Part shown: positions 33,420-44,800 of the stretch, one piece after another
Layout: every line of letters starts with the position of its first letter
Position numbering within the stretch: the stretch's first letter is position 1
NCBI GenBank assembly: GCA_036936605.1
Contig: JAUPFV010000004.1
Location: 185,770,807-185,834,806, forward strand
Length of the DNA: 64,000 nucleotides
Direction of reading: 5' to 3'
DNA from: Limnanthes douglasii subsp. nivea
Lineage: Eukaryota > Streptophyta > Magnoliopsida > Brassicales > Limnanthaceae
Position numbers and translations under genes: made by a program
The notes under the pieces: generated by a model
The model's database searches: none
The model's input: only the letters and a program-made list of their open reading frames with translations
Told to the model about the DNA's origin: nothing

Positions 33420-34930
33420 TACTCTTTTTTCAAAGCTATACAAAGTGCAGTATCATGTCCTATATTATTATGATACTTATAAAACCTGGTTCTGCACTCT
33501 TTTCTTGGTCTATTTATCGGAGCTGGTTTTTTAAAGCTCACATATCTTTTAGCCTTTTCATAAATCGCAACAACATTGTTTGTTAAACCAACATAGTATT
33601 AGGGCCTTATCCACTGAAATGGCCTCGGTCTTTGAAATTGATACCATGTAGCTTGAGTTTGGTACCCTCCAGCTTGAGGAGGAAAACTATTGTTATTCCT
33701 TGGACGAGATGGTTGAGTCAAAGTCAAAGAGTGTCCTTGACTACTTGACACCTTCCCTGAATTCTTTTGACTAGGTCCAACCATTCCTCGAACTCTAGTT
33801 GATTCCTCCAGTTTAATTTGATCCTCGACTTGAGCCATCAACACTCCAAAAGTTAAAGCTCTCTTCTTTTTTGTTTCATTTGCTAATTCTCCTGGTAATA
33901 AACCTTGTCGAAATGAAGCCATGGCTACAAAATCATCACAATTATCTAATCTTTCTTTTGTTAAGACAAAATGATTTGTATAGTCCTTCAACTTCTCTCC
34001 TACAACCTCCTTACATTGTATGAAAATGTCACCATTTGCCCGTATTTCTTTAATTCCCACAAATTATCATCGAAAAGCTGTATAGAAATCTCTAAAATTG
34101 GAAATAGACAGCCTCATAATCCTATTGTACCATTTAAAAGTTTCGCCCTAAAATGTATGAGAAAAAGCTATGCATATCAGCCTATCATCATCTTCGAAGT
34201 TCATCATGTAGTTCCTGAATTGTTTGATGTGATCATCAGGACCTTGCATCGTATGAAATTTTTAAACCTTAAAAATATCGAACCGCTTCAGAAGAGTGAT
34301 AGACCTTATCTCAGTTGTTAAAGGAGAATTTCTCCAGTCAACTCCTTGCATGTACTGGCCATCTCCTCCTGTTCCCATGATAACATACAAATTTTGATCA
34401 TCTAAACCTATCTATTGATTCGATGTATTTCCTTGACACCATTATGTTTCCCTCAAACAACGAGGCACATTGTCTCTTCTTGATCTATATTATTTATGCG
34501 ATTTTTGAGGACGCCCTTTTTCTTCTTTCGAAGATCCCCGATACCTTTTTCATTCAGATGCCGAAGTGTTAAACTCATCATCATTAGATGTAACATACCT
34601 ATGCTTGTCTTTCTTCTCTTTTCGTGAAGTATGATGCTCTTTATGAGTTTAAAAATTTGTTTTCCTCCGCTCACTTTGAATCTCGCGAGTTGTACAAGAT
34701 CGATCAGATTGACTGTTCATATCGTTCATTTCTCATTTAGAATTGTGATTTTATCTAGTAGCTGATTCATTCAAGCTTCAATGTCTGAATGAGTCTTTTG
34801 AATTGGAATTTGATCATCTTCCTTATTTTCCTCTCTCTGCAAATTAGATCTCTACGCATCGATTTACTTTCAGACCAGAGGATCATTTGTATTCCCTAGC
34901 TCCATTATCAATCAAGAACAAATTTAATTG
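33420..34930 (-). pseudogene. Gypsy 2 Gag
   Basis: The N-terminal Gag wording is at about 34260-34080 (GPDDHIKQFRNYMMNFEDDD, ETFKWYNRIM). The C-terminal half is an ORF at 34060-33599 (GEKLKDYTNHFVLTKERLDN, AMASFRQGLLPGELANE, LMAQVEDQIKLEE), then a Q/P/S-rich tail. A zinc-knuckle-like segment near 33500-33440 reads FYKYHNNIGHDTALC. Stops interrupt it. Confidence 0.78.
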
Positions 34931-34992
34931 ATTAGAAATTTGATTTATATGGTTTTAGATTTCGAAATCAAGGTACCGATCGATTGAAAACT

Positions 34993-35010
34993 CCCAATGT
35001 GGTCACCAAT
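34993..35010 (-). other. Primer-binding site of gypsy 2 (probable)
   Basis: Directly inside the 5' LTR, the minus strand reads TTGGTGACCACATTGGG. The position and the initial TGG fit a primer site, but I cannot name the tRNA. Confidence 0.5.
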
Positions 35011-35011
35011 T

Positions 35012-35309
35012 TATTAAGTGTTAATCTAGTTCTTTAAAGTAAACAGAGGGAGATTGATTTTAGAGAGAAAAAGTAAAAGTGACAAAGTAATATCTGCTCA
35101 AGAAAGTATTGTCACGTGTATTAAATGCCTTAGTCTTTATTTATAGGCGATCAGACTTAGTGTAACAGAATTAGTTACACAAATGGGTTAATTGCACTTT
35201 AGTTCGCCATCTTTACAAACAATTTAAAATATATCTTACATCTTTAAAATTGATCATACAAGACTTTAATTCATTACATTTAATCTGTCAACGTTCTATA
35301 TCCTTATCA
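35012..35309 (-). repeat. 5' LTR of gypsy 2
   Basis: 298 bp. The plus strand runs TATTAAGTGTTAATC...CTTATCA, i.e. TGATAAGG...CTTAATA in element sense. Three related LTRs occur in the window (30686, 36503 and 54351). Confidence 0.87.
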
Positions 35310-35314
35310 GTTAC
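35310..35314. repeat. Right target duplication of gypsy 2 (GTTAC)
   Basis: Identical to 30681-30685. Confidence 0.65.
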
Positions 35315-36059
35315 AATCTTTAGATATGACAAATAACAATACCTTTTTATACCCCATGAAAAAGGGTTCCATCAATAAATAAAATTAGGCAAACAGAATA
35401 AAAATAGGAATACAAGAACCAAATACTAAGAAAAAACGCTTGAAGACATTGGTTTTCGAAGTATTTGTTTTTTCAAAAAACATTATTTAATAAAGATTGT
35501 TACATAAGGAAATTATTTGGAATTACAATACATTACTTGATAGACAAGTAGACATCTATGTTGACCAAGAAAATCTAGGTTGAGCAGCAACCACAGGTGT
35601 TAAAGATTTGAAGAAGGAGATGGTTGTTGCTTTAATCTTCGGAATAAGGTACATTATCTGTATTTCGATGCTTTATTCGCTAAAGATTAGCTCACTATCC
35701 TGCTGGTATTGCTTCCAATCGGATGCACCATTGAGAACAATTAGAACGAAAAGTCCTTGAGACTTGCTTTCATCTAAAAAGACTTGAAGCATGTTGGAAG
35801 AGAGTTGTCCACAATCTTGAGACGTACAAAGCAGGTGCATATACGATTTTCCACCATAAATTACTTAAAGATTTGAGTATAGTATATTGAATCTACAATA
35901 ATAGTATTGCTTATAATAGAAACACATTAAGATTATCAAGCCTTAGGTAACATGTACCAAGGCTTTCAAGAATAATTATGACCATTAAAGGAATGAGAGC
36001 TGATTGTAGCTATCGATCTTCATTTTACATTTAATAGTCCAATGGACAAGCCTGTCAGC
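35315..36059. other. Spacer between gypsy 2 and LINE C, probably LINE 3' region
   Basis: No gene recognised. It lies downstream (minus sense) of the LINE C RNase H, so it may include the LINE C-terminus and 3' UTR, but there is no clear coding similarity or A-tail. Confidence 0.4.
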
Positions 36060-36480
36060 AGCCTGATTTTGGATCCTAGAATTGTACTTGATGTTTATAG
36101 TGAAAAAGATAATATTTATGCAACATTTAAGAATAGTTTTTAGATTCCAATGTGATAAACCGGAAGATAATATCTCTACAAGAATTGAAGAATCTGTTCC
36201 ATATCAACATTTATATACTTATTTGGATAACATATCACAAGACCATCTAATAAAGCCATACACTCTGCAACCAAGGGAGTTTGCTTATTATATAATCTAC
36301 CAAAAGCAACTAAGGCATCACCATTGTTATTTCTAACTAATTCAGCACCACTTCAGTAATCATTAAACATGCAAGCAACATAAACATTAAACTTAAAGTG
36401 TTTTTTGATTAAGATGCATCCATTTAAATACATAAATCATCTTGCTTGTCACTAGAATGCATGAAACAACCATAGTATTT
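36060..36480 (-). pseudogene. LINE C RNase H domain (3' part of ORF2)
   Basis: The minus strand reads KHFKFNVYVACMFNDY, stop, SGAELVRNNNGDALVAFGRL, then VAECMALLDGLVICYPNKYI and NVDMEQILQFL. This is the plant RVT_3 RNase H layout (KFNxD, ...GG.vRd.nG..., AE..AlldGL, vexDs). The first aspartate of KFNVD is replaced (KFNVY). Confidence 0.8.
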
Positions 36481-36497
36481 AACAACATTATAATATC

Positions 36498-36502
36498 CAT
36501 AT
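36498..36502. repeat. Left target duplication of gypsy 3 (CATAT)
   Basis: Pairs with CACAT at 54519-54523, four of five identical. Confidence 0.55.
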
Positions 36503-36723
36503 TATTAAGTATTAATCTAGTTCTTAAAAGTAAAGAAAGAGAGATTAATTTTAGAGAGAGAAAGTAAAACTGACAAAGTAATCTTAGCTCAAGAAAGTGT
36601 CGTCCCTTGTTTTAACTGTCTTAGACTTTATTTATACGTTTAATATATTTTACATCTTTACAATTAATCATACAAGACTTTAATTCATTATATTTAAGCT
36701 CTCAAACTTATATATCCTTATCA
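36503..36723 (-). repeat. 3' LTR of gypsy 3
   Basis: Same ends as the gypsy 2 LTR (TATTAAGTATTAATC...CCTTATCA). A central segment of about 80 bp, present in the other LTRs (around AACAGAATTAGTTACAC), is deleted. Confidence 0.87.
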
Positions 36724-37061
36724 ATAGCCCCTAGTTCTTATTAAAGACAATTAATAAGAACTAGTTATCACTTAGGAAATCATAGTAAGTATAAAATACC
36801 CATGTTTAAGTCAATCTCCTTCAAATGTATTTAACTTCATATTTATCCTCTTCGAATACATGCGTGCATTCACTTCGAAATTAGCTTAAGCCATCCTCCT
36901 CAAATACATGTATACGCGTGTGATGGATCATTATGAAATAGACACTAGATTTGTCACTAGGTCTGATAGTTAACAGATGTCACACTACCCTCTCTACACA
37001 AAGCCGTTTGGTTTCCTCCTTTTTAACTTCTCTGACACCATTATCTCTCTCTAAATTCTTC

Positions 37062-37069
37062 TATAAATA
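37062..37069 (+). promoter_or_regulatory. TATA box for the antisense ORF of gypsy 3
   Basis: TATAAATA follows a pyrimidine-rich tract (TTATCTCTCTC) and lies about 165 bases before the ATG at 37232. A start near 37095 would give a leader without long ORFs. Promoter assignment is inference from sequence only. Confidence 0.6.
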
Positions 37070-37231
37070 GACCCTCACTTATTTCCTTTACCTTACATTA
37101 ACTTCCTAGAGAGAAAATTATTTTTTCCTGAGAAAAACCTTAGCTACCATTCCTTGGATAACCAAATTCTTGGCTACTATCATCAGAAAACTCATACTTT
37201 CTAGCAAATCTTCAAGTTAGTATATGGAAAA

Positions 37232-40200
37232 ATGTTCAAAAACCAAAAAACCTAGAAACCTCTTTTCCGAGATCCTGAGAAACCAGTTTTTGGTCCTTAC
37301 GATTACTTTTGCATTAGTGAAAGGGCTGAAGAGTACAGAGCAGCAAGATTGATAAGCAAGGCTCCTTGATTCTTTACTGAAACCATATATTATGGTAATT
37401 TCGATCCAAATTGAACCTCCCATGTGTTTCCAAGTTCATCCACCGTATAATCTCAACATCCTTTATCAACAAATCCTTCACAATAAACACCTTGAAATTC
37501 TTCTCCAGCATCTCCTAGTTCCACAACTACATCTCCTCAGAAAGTTACTCATAGAAAATCTAATCAAAGAAAACCAGAAGAAGCTGCATCACCTATCAGT
37601 GCTGATTCACCTCGGACCTTGCCCAGAGAAACACCTTGGATTCAATCGAAAGCTCACCTCTCTCTGAATCTTCATGTTAAAAAGAAAAGATTCGGAACCA
37701 TGGGAGATATAGATGCTATCAATACTACACCAAATACTTTCCAAAACCTTTCAGATAACCCTACACCACCATCTCCTCCATAGAGGGAGATTGTTAAGAC
37801 TATCACTGAGTCACAACAACCTCCATCACATCTTCCAGAACCAGAACCAACCTCAAACCTTAATCATCCTTAATTAATAGATGAAGGGTCTCAGGAAGAG
37901 GTTGACTTAGAATCAGCACAATCGAATGTGAAGGCCAAAGAAAGTGATGTTGCATTTGACACAGAAGATGAAGCCTCAAAACCAGGATTAACAAAGAGAA
38001 GAAGAAAGAAAAATAAAGTTATTGTTGAGATTCTTAAGGATGTTGCTGCCTCAATCAGTGTAAACCTGAAACCACTCATCTCCAAATATAATGGCGCTTA
38101 AAAATGTATCATACATTTACTATAACGAAGCTCATTCTAATCGTTTGAAGAAACAATGAGCAATGGCAATAAACATCACTCTTTGAATTCCAAAAGAGGG
38201 GAGACTTCATTAGATCTGGAGAAAATGAGTTGGTGGTCTATTTTGAGATCATCAACTATCTTCTATGATTCCCATAGATTTGATGATAGTGAAGTACTTC
38301 GAAATGTTAAACATCTGTCCTACACAAGCAATACAAAATCATGTGCTTTACACTTCTGTCAGTGATCATGGCTTTGAGACTAAGCCAAACCTTCAGTAAA
38401 GATTTCCTTGCCATGACTCGTCTTTCGAAGGGACTACTGCTACCATTCTACTACTTAACATTCGTTGATAACTTCAAGTTTATAGAAGATTTACTTAAAG
38501 CTGACAAATTTTGGAAACAAAAATTTGTCTTTATATCAGAGCTTGGGAGAACAGTAAAGAAATTTCTGAGGAGAACCCTTCAAAACTCAATCTTGTATGG
38601 AGAAGCACCCGTAAGTCTTTCCACTTTTACCACTTTTTATCCTTAGTAATTGAGATAAGCTTTCCACACATATTTATATTTTTCTTAGGAATTTTGATGA
38701 GGTATAAAAGTTGAAATGATGATGTAAAAGATATTTTTTGCTCAATTGGCCACCTGGACGGAAAATAAATGGGGTAACGGGTTTACATTCAGCCTTCCAA
38801 CCTATCAATTTCATTAAAATTCTTGTGGAGGATTTCCTTGGATGCCGATCTCCCCGAAAATCTAATGGAGCAACCAAATCCCAATCGTGTTGTGAAAAGA
38901 TTTCTTACACATGATAACAAAGTTATATTACCTGTTCGCAATAGGTCTGATAGCCACTTGCCTTTGAAAAAGAAAGGTAACAGTAAAAAATAAGCTAGTA
39001 CGTGTGGTTCTAGTCCTTCTACTAAACCGAAGCCGCAAAATGAAAAAGAAACCAAAAGCAAAAGAAAAGCATCCGAAGTTAGTCCACCAACAATCGAGGA
39101 TGAAGTCGAGGTTGAACCTTCTTAAAAAATGAAGAAGACTTTTATCCCAAGGAAAATGAAAGTTGCACTTTATCATCAAAATGAGTGGAAATGACCCAAA
39201 GAACAATTTCTTTAGATATTTCCCCAACCAAACTTAATAAACTCCAATAAAGAATCTTCGAGGAGCAATTGAAGTAAAAGATAATCAAGGAGAAACAACG
39301 GCAGGACATTACTGAGGAAGAGGAGATAACCAATTCTTTCCTAATGAGCCTGCTAGTGAAGAAGAGCTTCAAGGTCTCAACAAAAATATGTATCTAAATG
39401 TTCGAGAAATCCAAGAACGACTTCGACAGATTGGCCATCAAGTCACTACTCCTCTCTTGCATGAACTCGTGCCTCCTTTAGATGCTCACTTGACTTTCTC
39501 ATCTGTGATCATGCCTTACAACAATGAAAGGTTCATCCTTGTCCAGGAACCATCCGAAGAGGTCTTACTGCTCTAAAACATTTTTCCAAACTCGAAACAA
39601 CAGACAAAGCATTATGCACACAGGTAAATTCGTCTCGAAGCCATGGCTAAGGAGATGGTCCGATATAAAAATGATGTTGCTGCAGAGTAAAGAATGAGAG
39701 AGAGTTTTGACAGACATATCGAGGAAAAATTTCGTGTATTCCAAATTGACAGGCCGTAATATATGCATGGAGCGATCCAACTTAAACGTCATCTTTGCTC
39801 CATGCATGATCAACAATTGGAGGAGCACAAGACTTCTCATCATGCTGAGATAGAAGGGATTATTCGAGGAGGAGCAAAAACAGTCTACTCTTTAAGAATC
39901 GTTAAACTAAAGTGAAGAAGAGAAGAAGAAGCCGGCAAGTGATATGATGGATTTCAAGACTATCCTTGGAAATGAAAAGGACGTTGCTGTTGAAGCTGCC
40001 AAAACTGAGTGTGGAAAAGACACATTGGCTGCTATAAAGAATGGCAATGAGCAGTAATCAATCAATTTTCTTCGTGAAATTCATCAGCGTTCCCAAAGAT
40101 AAATTTGTCTAGCTTTTGGGAATAATCCCCATAAACAACCGACCCAGCGAATCCTTTGATCTTGTGCCTACTAATTCCTCCAAAGAGACGGAATCAGAAG

Positions 40201-40253
40201 AAAATGAAACTGATGAAGGAGATTCTCCAGAAGAGAATTCTGAAAATAAATAA
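37232..40253 (+). pseudogene. Antisense ORF of gypsy 3 (Tat-lineage aORF), function unknown, decayed
   Basis: From ATG 37232 one frame runs to 38098 with about eight isolated stops and no visible frameshift. N-terminal wording is FRDPEKPVFGPYDYFCISER and AEEYRAARLISKAP. A P/S/T-rich region follows, then a basic nuclear-localisation-like KRRRKKNK at 37994-38017 in the same frame. Later blocks in shifted frames include FCTLLSVIMALRLSQTFSKD and MTRLSKGLLLPFYYLTFVDN (38341-38646) and RFLTHDNKVILPVRNRSDS (about 38895). The acidic end TDEGDSPEENSENK stops at 40253. Tat elements (for example Grande and Retand) are known to carry ORFs antisense to pol, of unknown function. The nuclear-type composition suggests a nuclear protein (inference). 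It is transcribed towards pol and could also make RNA complementary to it. I do not recognise an enzyme motif. Confidence 0.65.
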
Positions 40254-40867
40254 ATGTTGTTTTTCCCCTTGTTGTTTTTTTGTTCCAAATCACTCGATGT
40301 TGTGTGATGACTTGTTTTTGATGAATGCTTAATTGTTTAGCATTTAGAATATATTTTTGTAACGTCGGATTATCTTTTATAAATTAGTACTTCCAATTTC
40401 TCTATATTCATTTACCCTATCATAAAAACTTATACTTTCATACCTCAAACAATAAGAGTGACTTAAAAAATGTATTTAAAGAATGTAGAACCTCGAATAA
40501 CAATTGGTGTGTTTAAAAAATTTAAACACCTCAAATATATATAGTGCGTTTAAAGAATTTAGCACCTCAAATAACAGTTGGTGTGTTTAAAGAATGTTAA
40601 CAACTCAAATATGTATAGTGTATTTAGAGAATGTAGAACCTCAAATATGGTTGTTTCTTCAAAAAGTGTTGATAATAAACGTATAACACATTCGAATAAT
40701 TACACTTGGTCAACAACTTCAAAGATGATATGTCTTTGACTATTTACCAAATTTATTTTAATACTTGTGTTTAAAGAAATCAATGGCAAAAATTGAATTT
40801 CATTAATACCTTTGAATATTTACATGAACATCAATGAAACCTCCATGGGCCAACAAGGTAGGAAAGA
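40254..40867. repeat. Spacer between antisense ORF and integrase, with 38-bp minisatellite
   Basis: About five units of roughly 38 bp lie at 40470-40640 (GTTTAAAGAATGTAGAACCT, then CAAATA...GT). They alternate between AACAGTTGGTGT and ATATGTATAGTGT endings, giving a 76-bp higher-order period. The remainder is AT-rich with no coding signal. Tandem repeats at this position are described for Tat-lineage elements. Confidence 0.8.
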
Positions 40868-40869
40868 GT

Positions 40870-41560
40870 GTGCCAATTATTCCAAAAAACTCAAAACAAG
40901 AAAAGAATTTCTAGTATAGCTTTAGATATTCTACATCCCAAGGATATTGAAACATTTCCCCTTGCTCATCACAAACGCGATAGGGGTCCGGCTTTATCCT
41001 CTCTATCACTATATAAAGACCTTCCCAATTCGAGGCCATATTTCCAAGTCGTTTATCCTTTGTATAAATGAATACCTTCCTAAAGACTTTGTCACCTATT
41101 TTGAAATCCAATATTCTCACCTTTAAATTATATTTACTTCTCATCAAATTCTGATAATGAGTCATATTCAAATGAGCTTTAACTCCTTTTCCTTGATCAA
41201 ATCTAGCTCTGTTCTTTTTGTCTCTTCATTCACCTCTTTGAAATATTTGATTACTCTATAAGAAAGTAAAGTAGACTTTGCGGGACTAACAACATCCATC
41301 CTATATACCAAGGAAAAAAAGTGTTTCTTGAGTAGCTTCTCTAAGAGTTGTACGATAAGTCAACAACACATTTTACAAATAATTAGGCCATTTCCTTGCA
41401 TCACCTGTTAAATTCTTCTTCAAACCTTCCAAAATAGATTTATTAGTCACTTCTACTTGACCATTTGCTTGAGGATGAAAAAGTGTAGAAAAACACTGTG
41501 GTATTACCTTCGAAGCGCAAAAAGATATCATTTCTCTGTTATTGAACTGAGGCAACAAAT
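40870..41560 (-). pseudogene. Gypsy 3 integrase, C-terminal parts
   Basis: ORF 41558-41373 holds the last catalytic region (FHPQANGQVEVTNKSILEGL with glutamate E). ORF 41171-40911 holds the C-terminal domain (YNLKVRILDFKIGDKVFRKV, NWEGLYIVIERIKPDPYRV). Wording is Tat-like. It is separated from the catalytic aspartate part by frame changes. Confidence 0.83.
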
Positions 41561-41569
41561 ATTGTTCAT

Positions 41570-42560
41570 AATGAACTTAAATAACATCCTTTGTCTTTGT
41601 TCCAGACAATGGTTTAGCTTCTGCCCACTTCGTAAAATAATCCACAGCCACAATTATCATTTGACATCCTCGAGAAGCCATATGCAATGGTCCTACCATA
41701 TATATTCCACATTTTTCAAAAGAGATAGCTTCGGAAATAGATAGAAGTGATACTGCCATATGATTTGCTACTAATTGTGAATCTGTTTCAAACTGAACTG
41801 TTTTTGCTCCACATATATTAGCAAGTCTCAAACCAGCAAATGTAACCTCATATTCAGCTTATTATTCAATGCACGAAACCCAAATTGAGTGGCTTGATAC
41901 ATAGCCTCCCTAGAACGAGCAACCGATTCAACTCTTGTACTGCACTTCAATATACTAGAGCCACCAACTGTTCCAACTGTCCACACCGAAGTTTTTGGCA
42001 AGGTCTCTTTATCTGTCTTGATGGTTGTTCGAGGAGCAAAGGTAATGTTAAAATATCCAAACTCTAATGACCACTTGGTCATCTTGCCAGAAGTATCTAG
42101 GCGTTGTAACATATTCTTCAATATGAAAGAAGTTTGAACCACAATAGTATGAGCTTGAAAATAAGAACGCATCTTCTTGTCAGCCACCATTAAAGCTAGA
42201 ACCAATTTTTCAAGTCTCAAATACCTTTATCTGCTGCCAACAAACTTTTACTAACATAATAAATTGGCTTCAAAACTTCCTTATCCTCACTAATCAAAAC
42301 AACAATCATAGCAAAGTTTGACACTACTATGTATAAGAATAGTTGCTCTTCCATTCTATGCATAGACAAAATTTCCGGTGATAACAATAGTTCTTTAATC
42401 TTTGAAAAAGCTGCTTCACAACTTGATGTCCATTCAAATTATTTTGGTCTTCGCAACACTTGGAAAAAAGGAAAACATTTATCAGAAACCCTTGAAATAA
42501 ATCGATTAAGAGAAGCTAACCTTCTTGTCTAGACTTGCACCTTCTTTATAGTTCGAGGTG
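41570..42560 (-). pseudogene. Gypsy 3 dual RNase H fused to integrase core
   Basis: The first RNase H is in 42220-41828 (VLALMVADKKMRSYFQAHTI, DTSGKMTKWSLEFGYFNITF). The second, archaeal-like RNase H typical of Tat elements is seen at GGSSILKC and ORF 41831-41577 (RLANICGAKTVQFETDSQLV). In that same ORF the text jumps to the integrase core (EKCGIYMVGPLHMASRGCQM, IIVAVDYFTKWAEAKPL), so the end of the second RNase H and the integrase zinc domain are deleted at about 41715-41750. Confidence 0.83.
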
Positions 42561-43280
42561 ATGTCATCGAAACCAAAGCCTTCAATCATTATGGAGCTAC
42601 TTCTATCCCTTTTTCACTAATAATATGTCCCAAAACCTTTCGTGATTGGACACCAAAAGTAATTTCTCAAGATTCAGCTTCAAACGAATGGCTCTCAAAT
42701 CTAAGAAAGTATCTTATAAATCTTTAAGATGTTTATCATCTGTATTTCTCTTAACCAACATATCATCAATGTACACTTCCATATTTCTTCTAATTTGAGT
42801 AGCAAGATCATTGTTTACCAACCTTTGATATGTGCCTCCAACATTCTTCAACCCAAAGGGTATAACCTTATAACAATTTAAACCTCGATCAGTGATGAAT
42901 GTAGTGCTTTGTTGATCTTTTGGGTCCATCTAAATCTAATTCTCCCCTCCAAAAGCATCCATAAAAGAAAAACTTTATTTCTTGATGTAGAGTCAACCAA
43001 CTGGTCTATTTGAGGAACATGAAATTGATCTTTAGGACAAGCCCGATTCAAATCCGTGAAATCAACACAAATTCTTCATTTTCCATTCTTATTTTTAACC
43101 ATTATTGGATTTGTTGTCCACAAAGGATATTGAGCCACCCTAATATATCCGACCCTAGACAAGCAGTCCCCCACTACCGCAACAGCTGCTGACTTTTCAA
43201 CGGAAAAAACACGTATTTTTTTAATAACAGACTTGATCTTCGGATTTATAATTAAGTTATGACATATCACTTCAGTTGGA
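42561..43280 (-). pseudogene. Gypsy 3 reverse transcriptase
   Basis: RT pieces: VGYIRVAQYPLWTTNPIMVK (43270-43076), ACPKDQF-like text near 43040, and ORF 42929-42714 (CYKVIPFGLKNVGGTYQRLV, then YIDDMLVKR). The catalytic YIDD is intact (plus-strand bases 42762-42773), unlike gypsy 2. Frameshifts lie between the pieces. Confidence 0.85.
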
Positions 43281-44253
43281 ACCCCTAGTACGTCTTCTGT
43301 TTTTCAAGCGCAAACATCCAAGTTAACAAACAAAAATCATAACAATTGATGTTGTTAAGTTGGTGATAGTAATTTCCCCATTTGAAGAGTCTTTTCTTTG
43401 AGAAAAGAATACTCATTTATTCCTTCACTTACTGTTAAGAACCTGGCGTTTCCCTCAGATCATCAATTCTTTCTTCTTCTTACGAGGTCAACCCCCTGAT
43501 TGTTATTCAGCCATTCGATCTTCATTGGTAAGACTTTGGATATGAAGAGCTGTTGCATAACATTCTTTGACTACATTTTGATCACTTCAAACATCAACAC
43601 AATCCCCGATGACATATTCAAACACTAATGAACAATGGACACAAATGTATACATCTTTGAAAGTCAAGATCTCCCAAAAACTGTATTGTAACTGGTCGGA
43701 CAATCCACCACCATGATTAAGACTTGAACCTTCTCTTTAAAAGGTCATTTTCCCAAACACACTTCACCTTTAAATTCTCCAACCACCTAAGTTGTCATAC
43801 ATGTAAACCCAATTATAGTACGATTTGATTGACAAATTCTAGGTGAATTACACATCCTATCATACCTCGACTTGAATAGAACATTTGCAGAGCTTCATGA
43901 ATCTATAAAAACACGTCAGATTTTAGTCCCACTGTTTCTGCTCCAATAACCACTGCATCTTCATGAGGACCTGCAGTGCCTCTCATATCATCTTCATAAA
44001 AAATAATAAAAGGAACATTTTTCATTCTATTTGCATAGTTAAATTTACCACATACTTTTTCCTGGAGCTATTAGTGTTACCAGTCACAGAATCTCCCTAA
44101 AAAATTACGAAGGACTCAGAATATTCACATGAGCTTTGACTCGTCCTTGCTCTTCTGGTTCATCCACAACCATCAAAATTAACCGATCCGAATCAACATC
44201 CAAATATTCCGAGGTCGCATCAAATATTCTGAGGTCGCATTAAATTCCTCACA
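43281..44253 (-). pseudogene. Gypsy 3 protease and linker, with a stop in the active site
   Basis: Colinear with gypsy 2 bases 32280-33290. The protease site reads RVFIDS, stop, SSANV: TGA at plus-strand bases 43895-43897, the same codon as in gypsy 2. At the right edge a 20-bp unit (AAATATTC(C/T)GAGGTCGCAT) is tandemly duplicated at about 44212-44251. Homology to gypsy 2 ends at about 44253. Confidence 0.8.
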
Positions 44254-44321
44254 CGTAGCTAAGTTTAAATTTTGTTGTATATTAGTTTTGTTATGTTAGA
44301 TTCAATATGCATGTTGTATTT

Positions 44322-44692
44322 CAGTTTACAGTGGTTTATTGTTTATTAATAGATTGGTGTCGTATGTTAACACTTAACTTGTCTGTTGCAGGAAGGTGGG
44401 TTGGATCAAGGTGTTGATTAGAAGGAGTATTGATAACAGGTAATGACTGTCTAACAGAAGTAACGTATTTTCCAGTGTGTTTTTTTAATTTTATTTACTA
44501 CAGTTTGTTGATTAGAGTCTTGTTCATTAGGTCTTCGCAGAAACATCTCTAAAGGAAGTGTACAGTTTGGTGATCAGAAGTAATGGTGAGTGTATTACCT
44601 TTTCTTTCAGTTTACACTTGTTTATTGTTTGTTAATATAATGATGTTGTTGTCTGTTAACACTATCCTTGTCTGTTGTAGGAACGTGGGTTG
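44322..44692 (+). repeat. Duplicated intron-exon segment in the CACTA 5' region
   Basis: About 82-85 bp starting CAGTTTACA..TGTTTATTGTTT and ending CTGTTG(C/T)AGGAA(G/C)GTGGGTTG occur at 44322-44403 and 44608-44692. Each copy ends in a good 3' splice site followed by GGAAGGTGGG or GGAACGTGGG. This looks like duplication of an intron end plus the start of a small untranslated exon. Confidence 0.75.
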
Positions 44693-44800
44693 CAACAAAT
44701 TGGTAAGGAAGCAGGCGATCTATCATCATGTATTGACTATCTTAACCTGTTAGTTTAAGTACTTTTCTTCATCTATGTTCTAAATGTGACTCTATTGTGT

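Larger units (their letters stand above)
30686..35309 (-). mobile_element. Gypsy element 2 (Tat-like LTR retrotransposon), internally deleted
   Basis: In minus orientation the 5' LTR is at 35012-35309 and the 3' LTR at 30686-30974. Gag, protease, RT and the first RNase H lie between. The text after RNase H (second RNase H, integrase and any antisense ORF) is absent: about 31098 joins RNase H to a short unrelated stretch next to the 3' LTR. Compared with gypsy 3 this copy keeps gag but lost the downstream half. Tat assignment rests on RT and RNase H wording (ACPKDPF, ARKIRPYFQAH, KWRMCVDF) and a Tat-type gag. Confidence 0.85.

Noticed and set aside
34140..34320. Plus-strand ORF (33971-34321) over gypsy 2 gag
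   Set aside because: It lies opposite the Gag N-terminal wording; its protein has no family resemblance.
35610..35860. Possible coding segment right of gypsy 2
   Set aside because: All frames are interrupted and I could not match it to LINE or other families; left as spacer.
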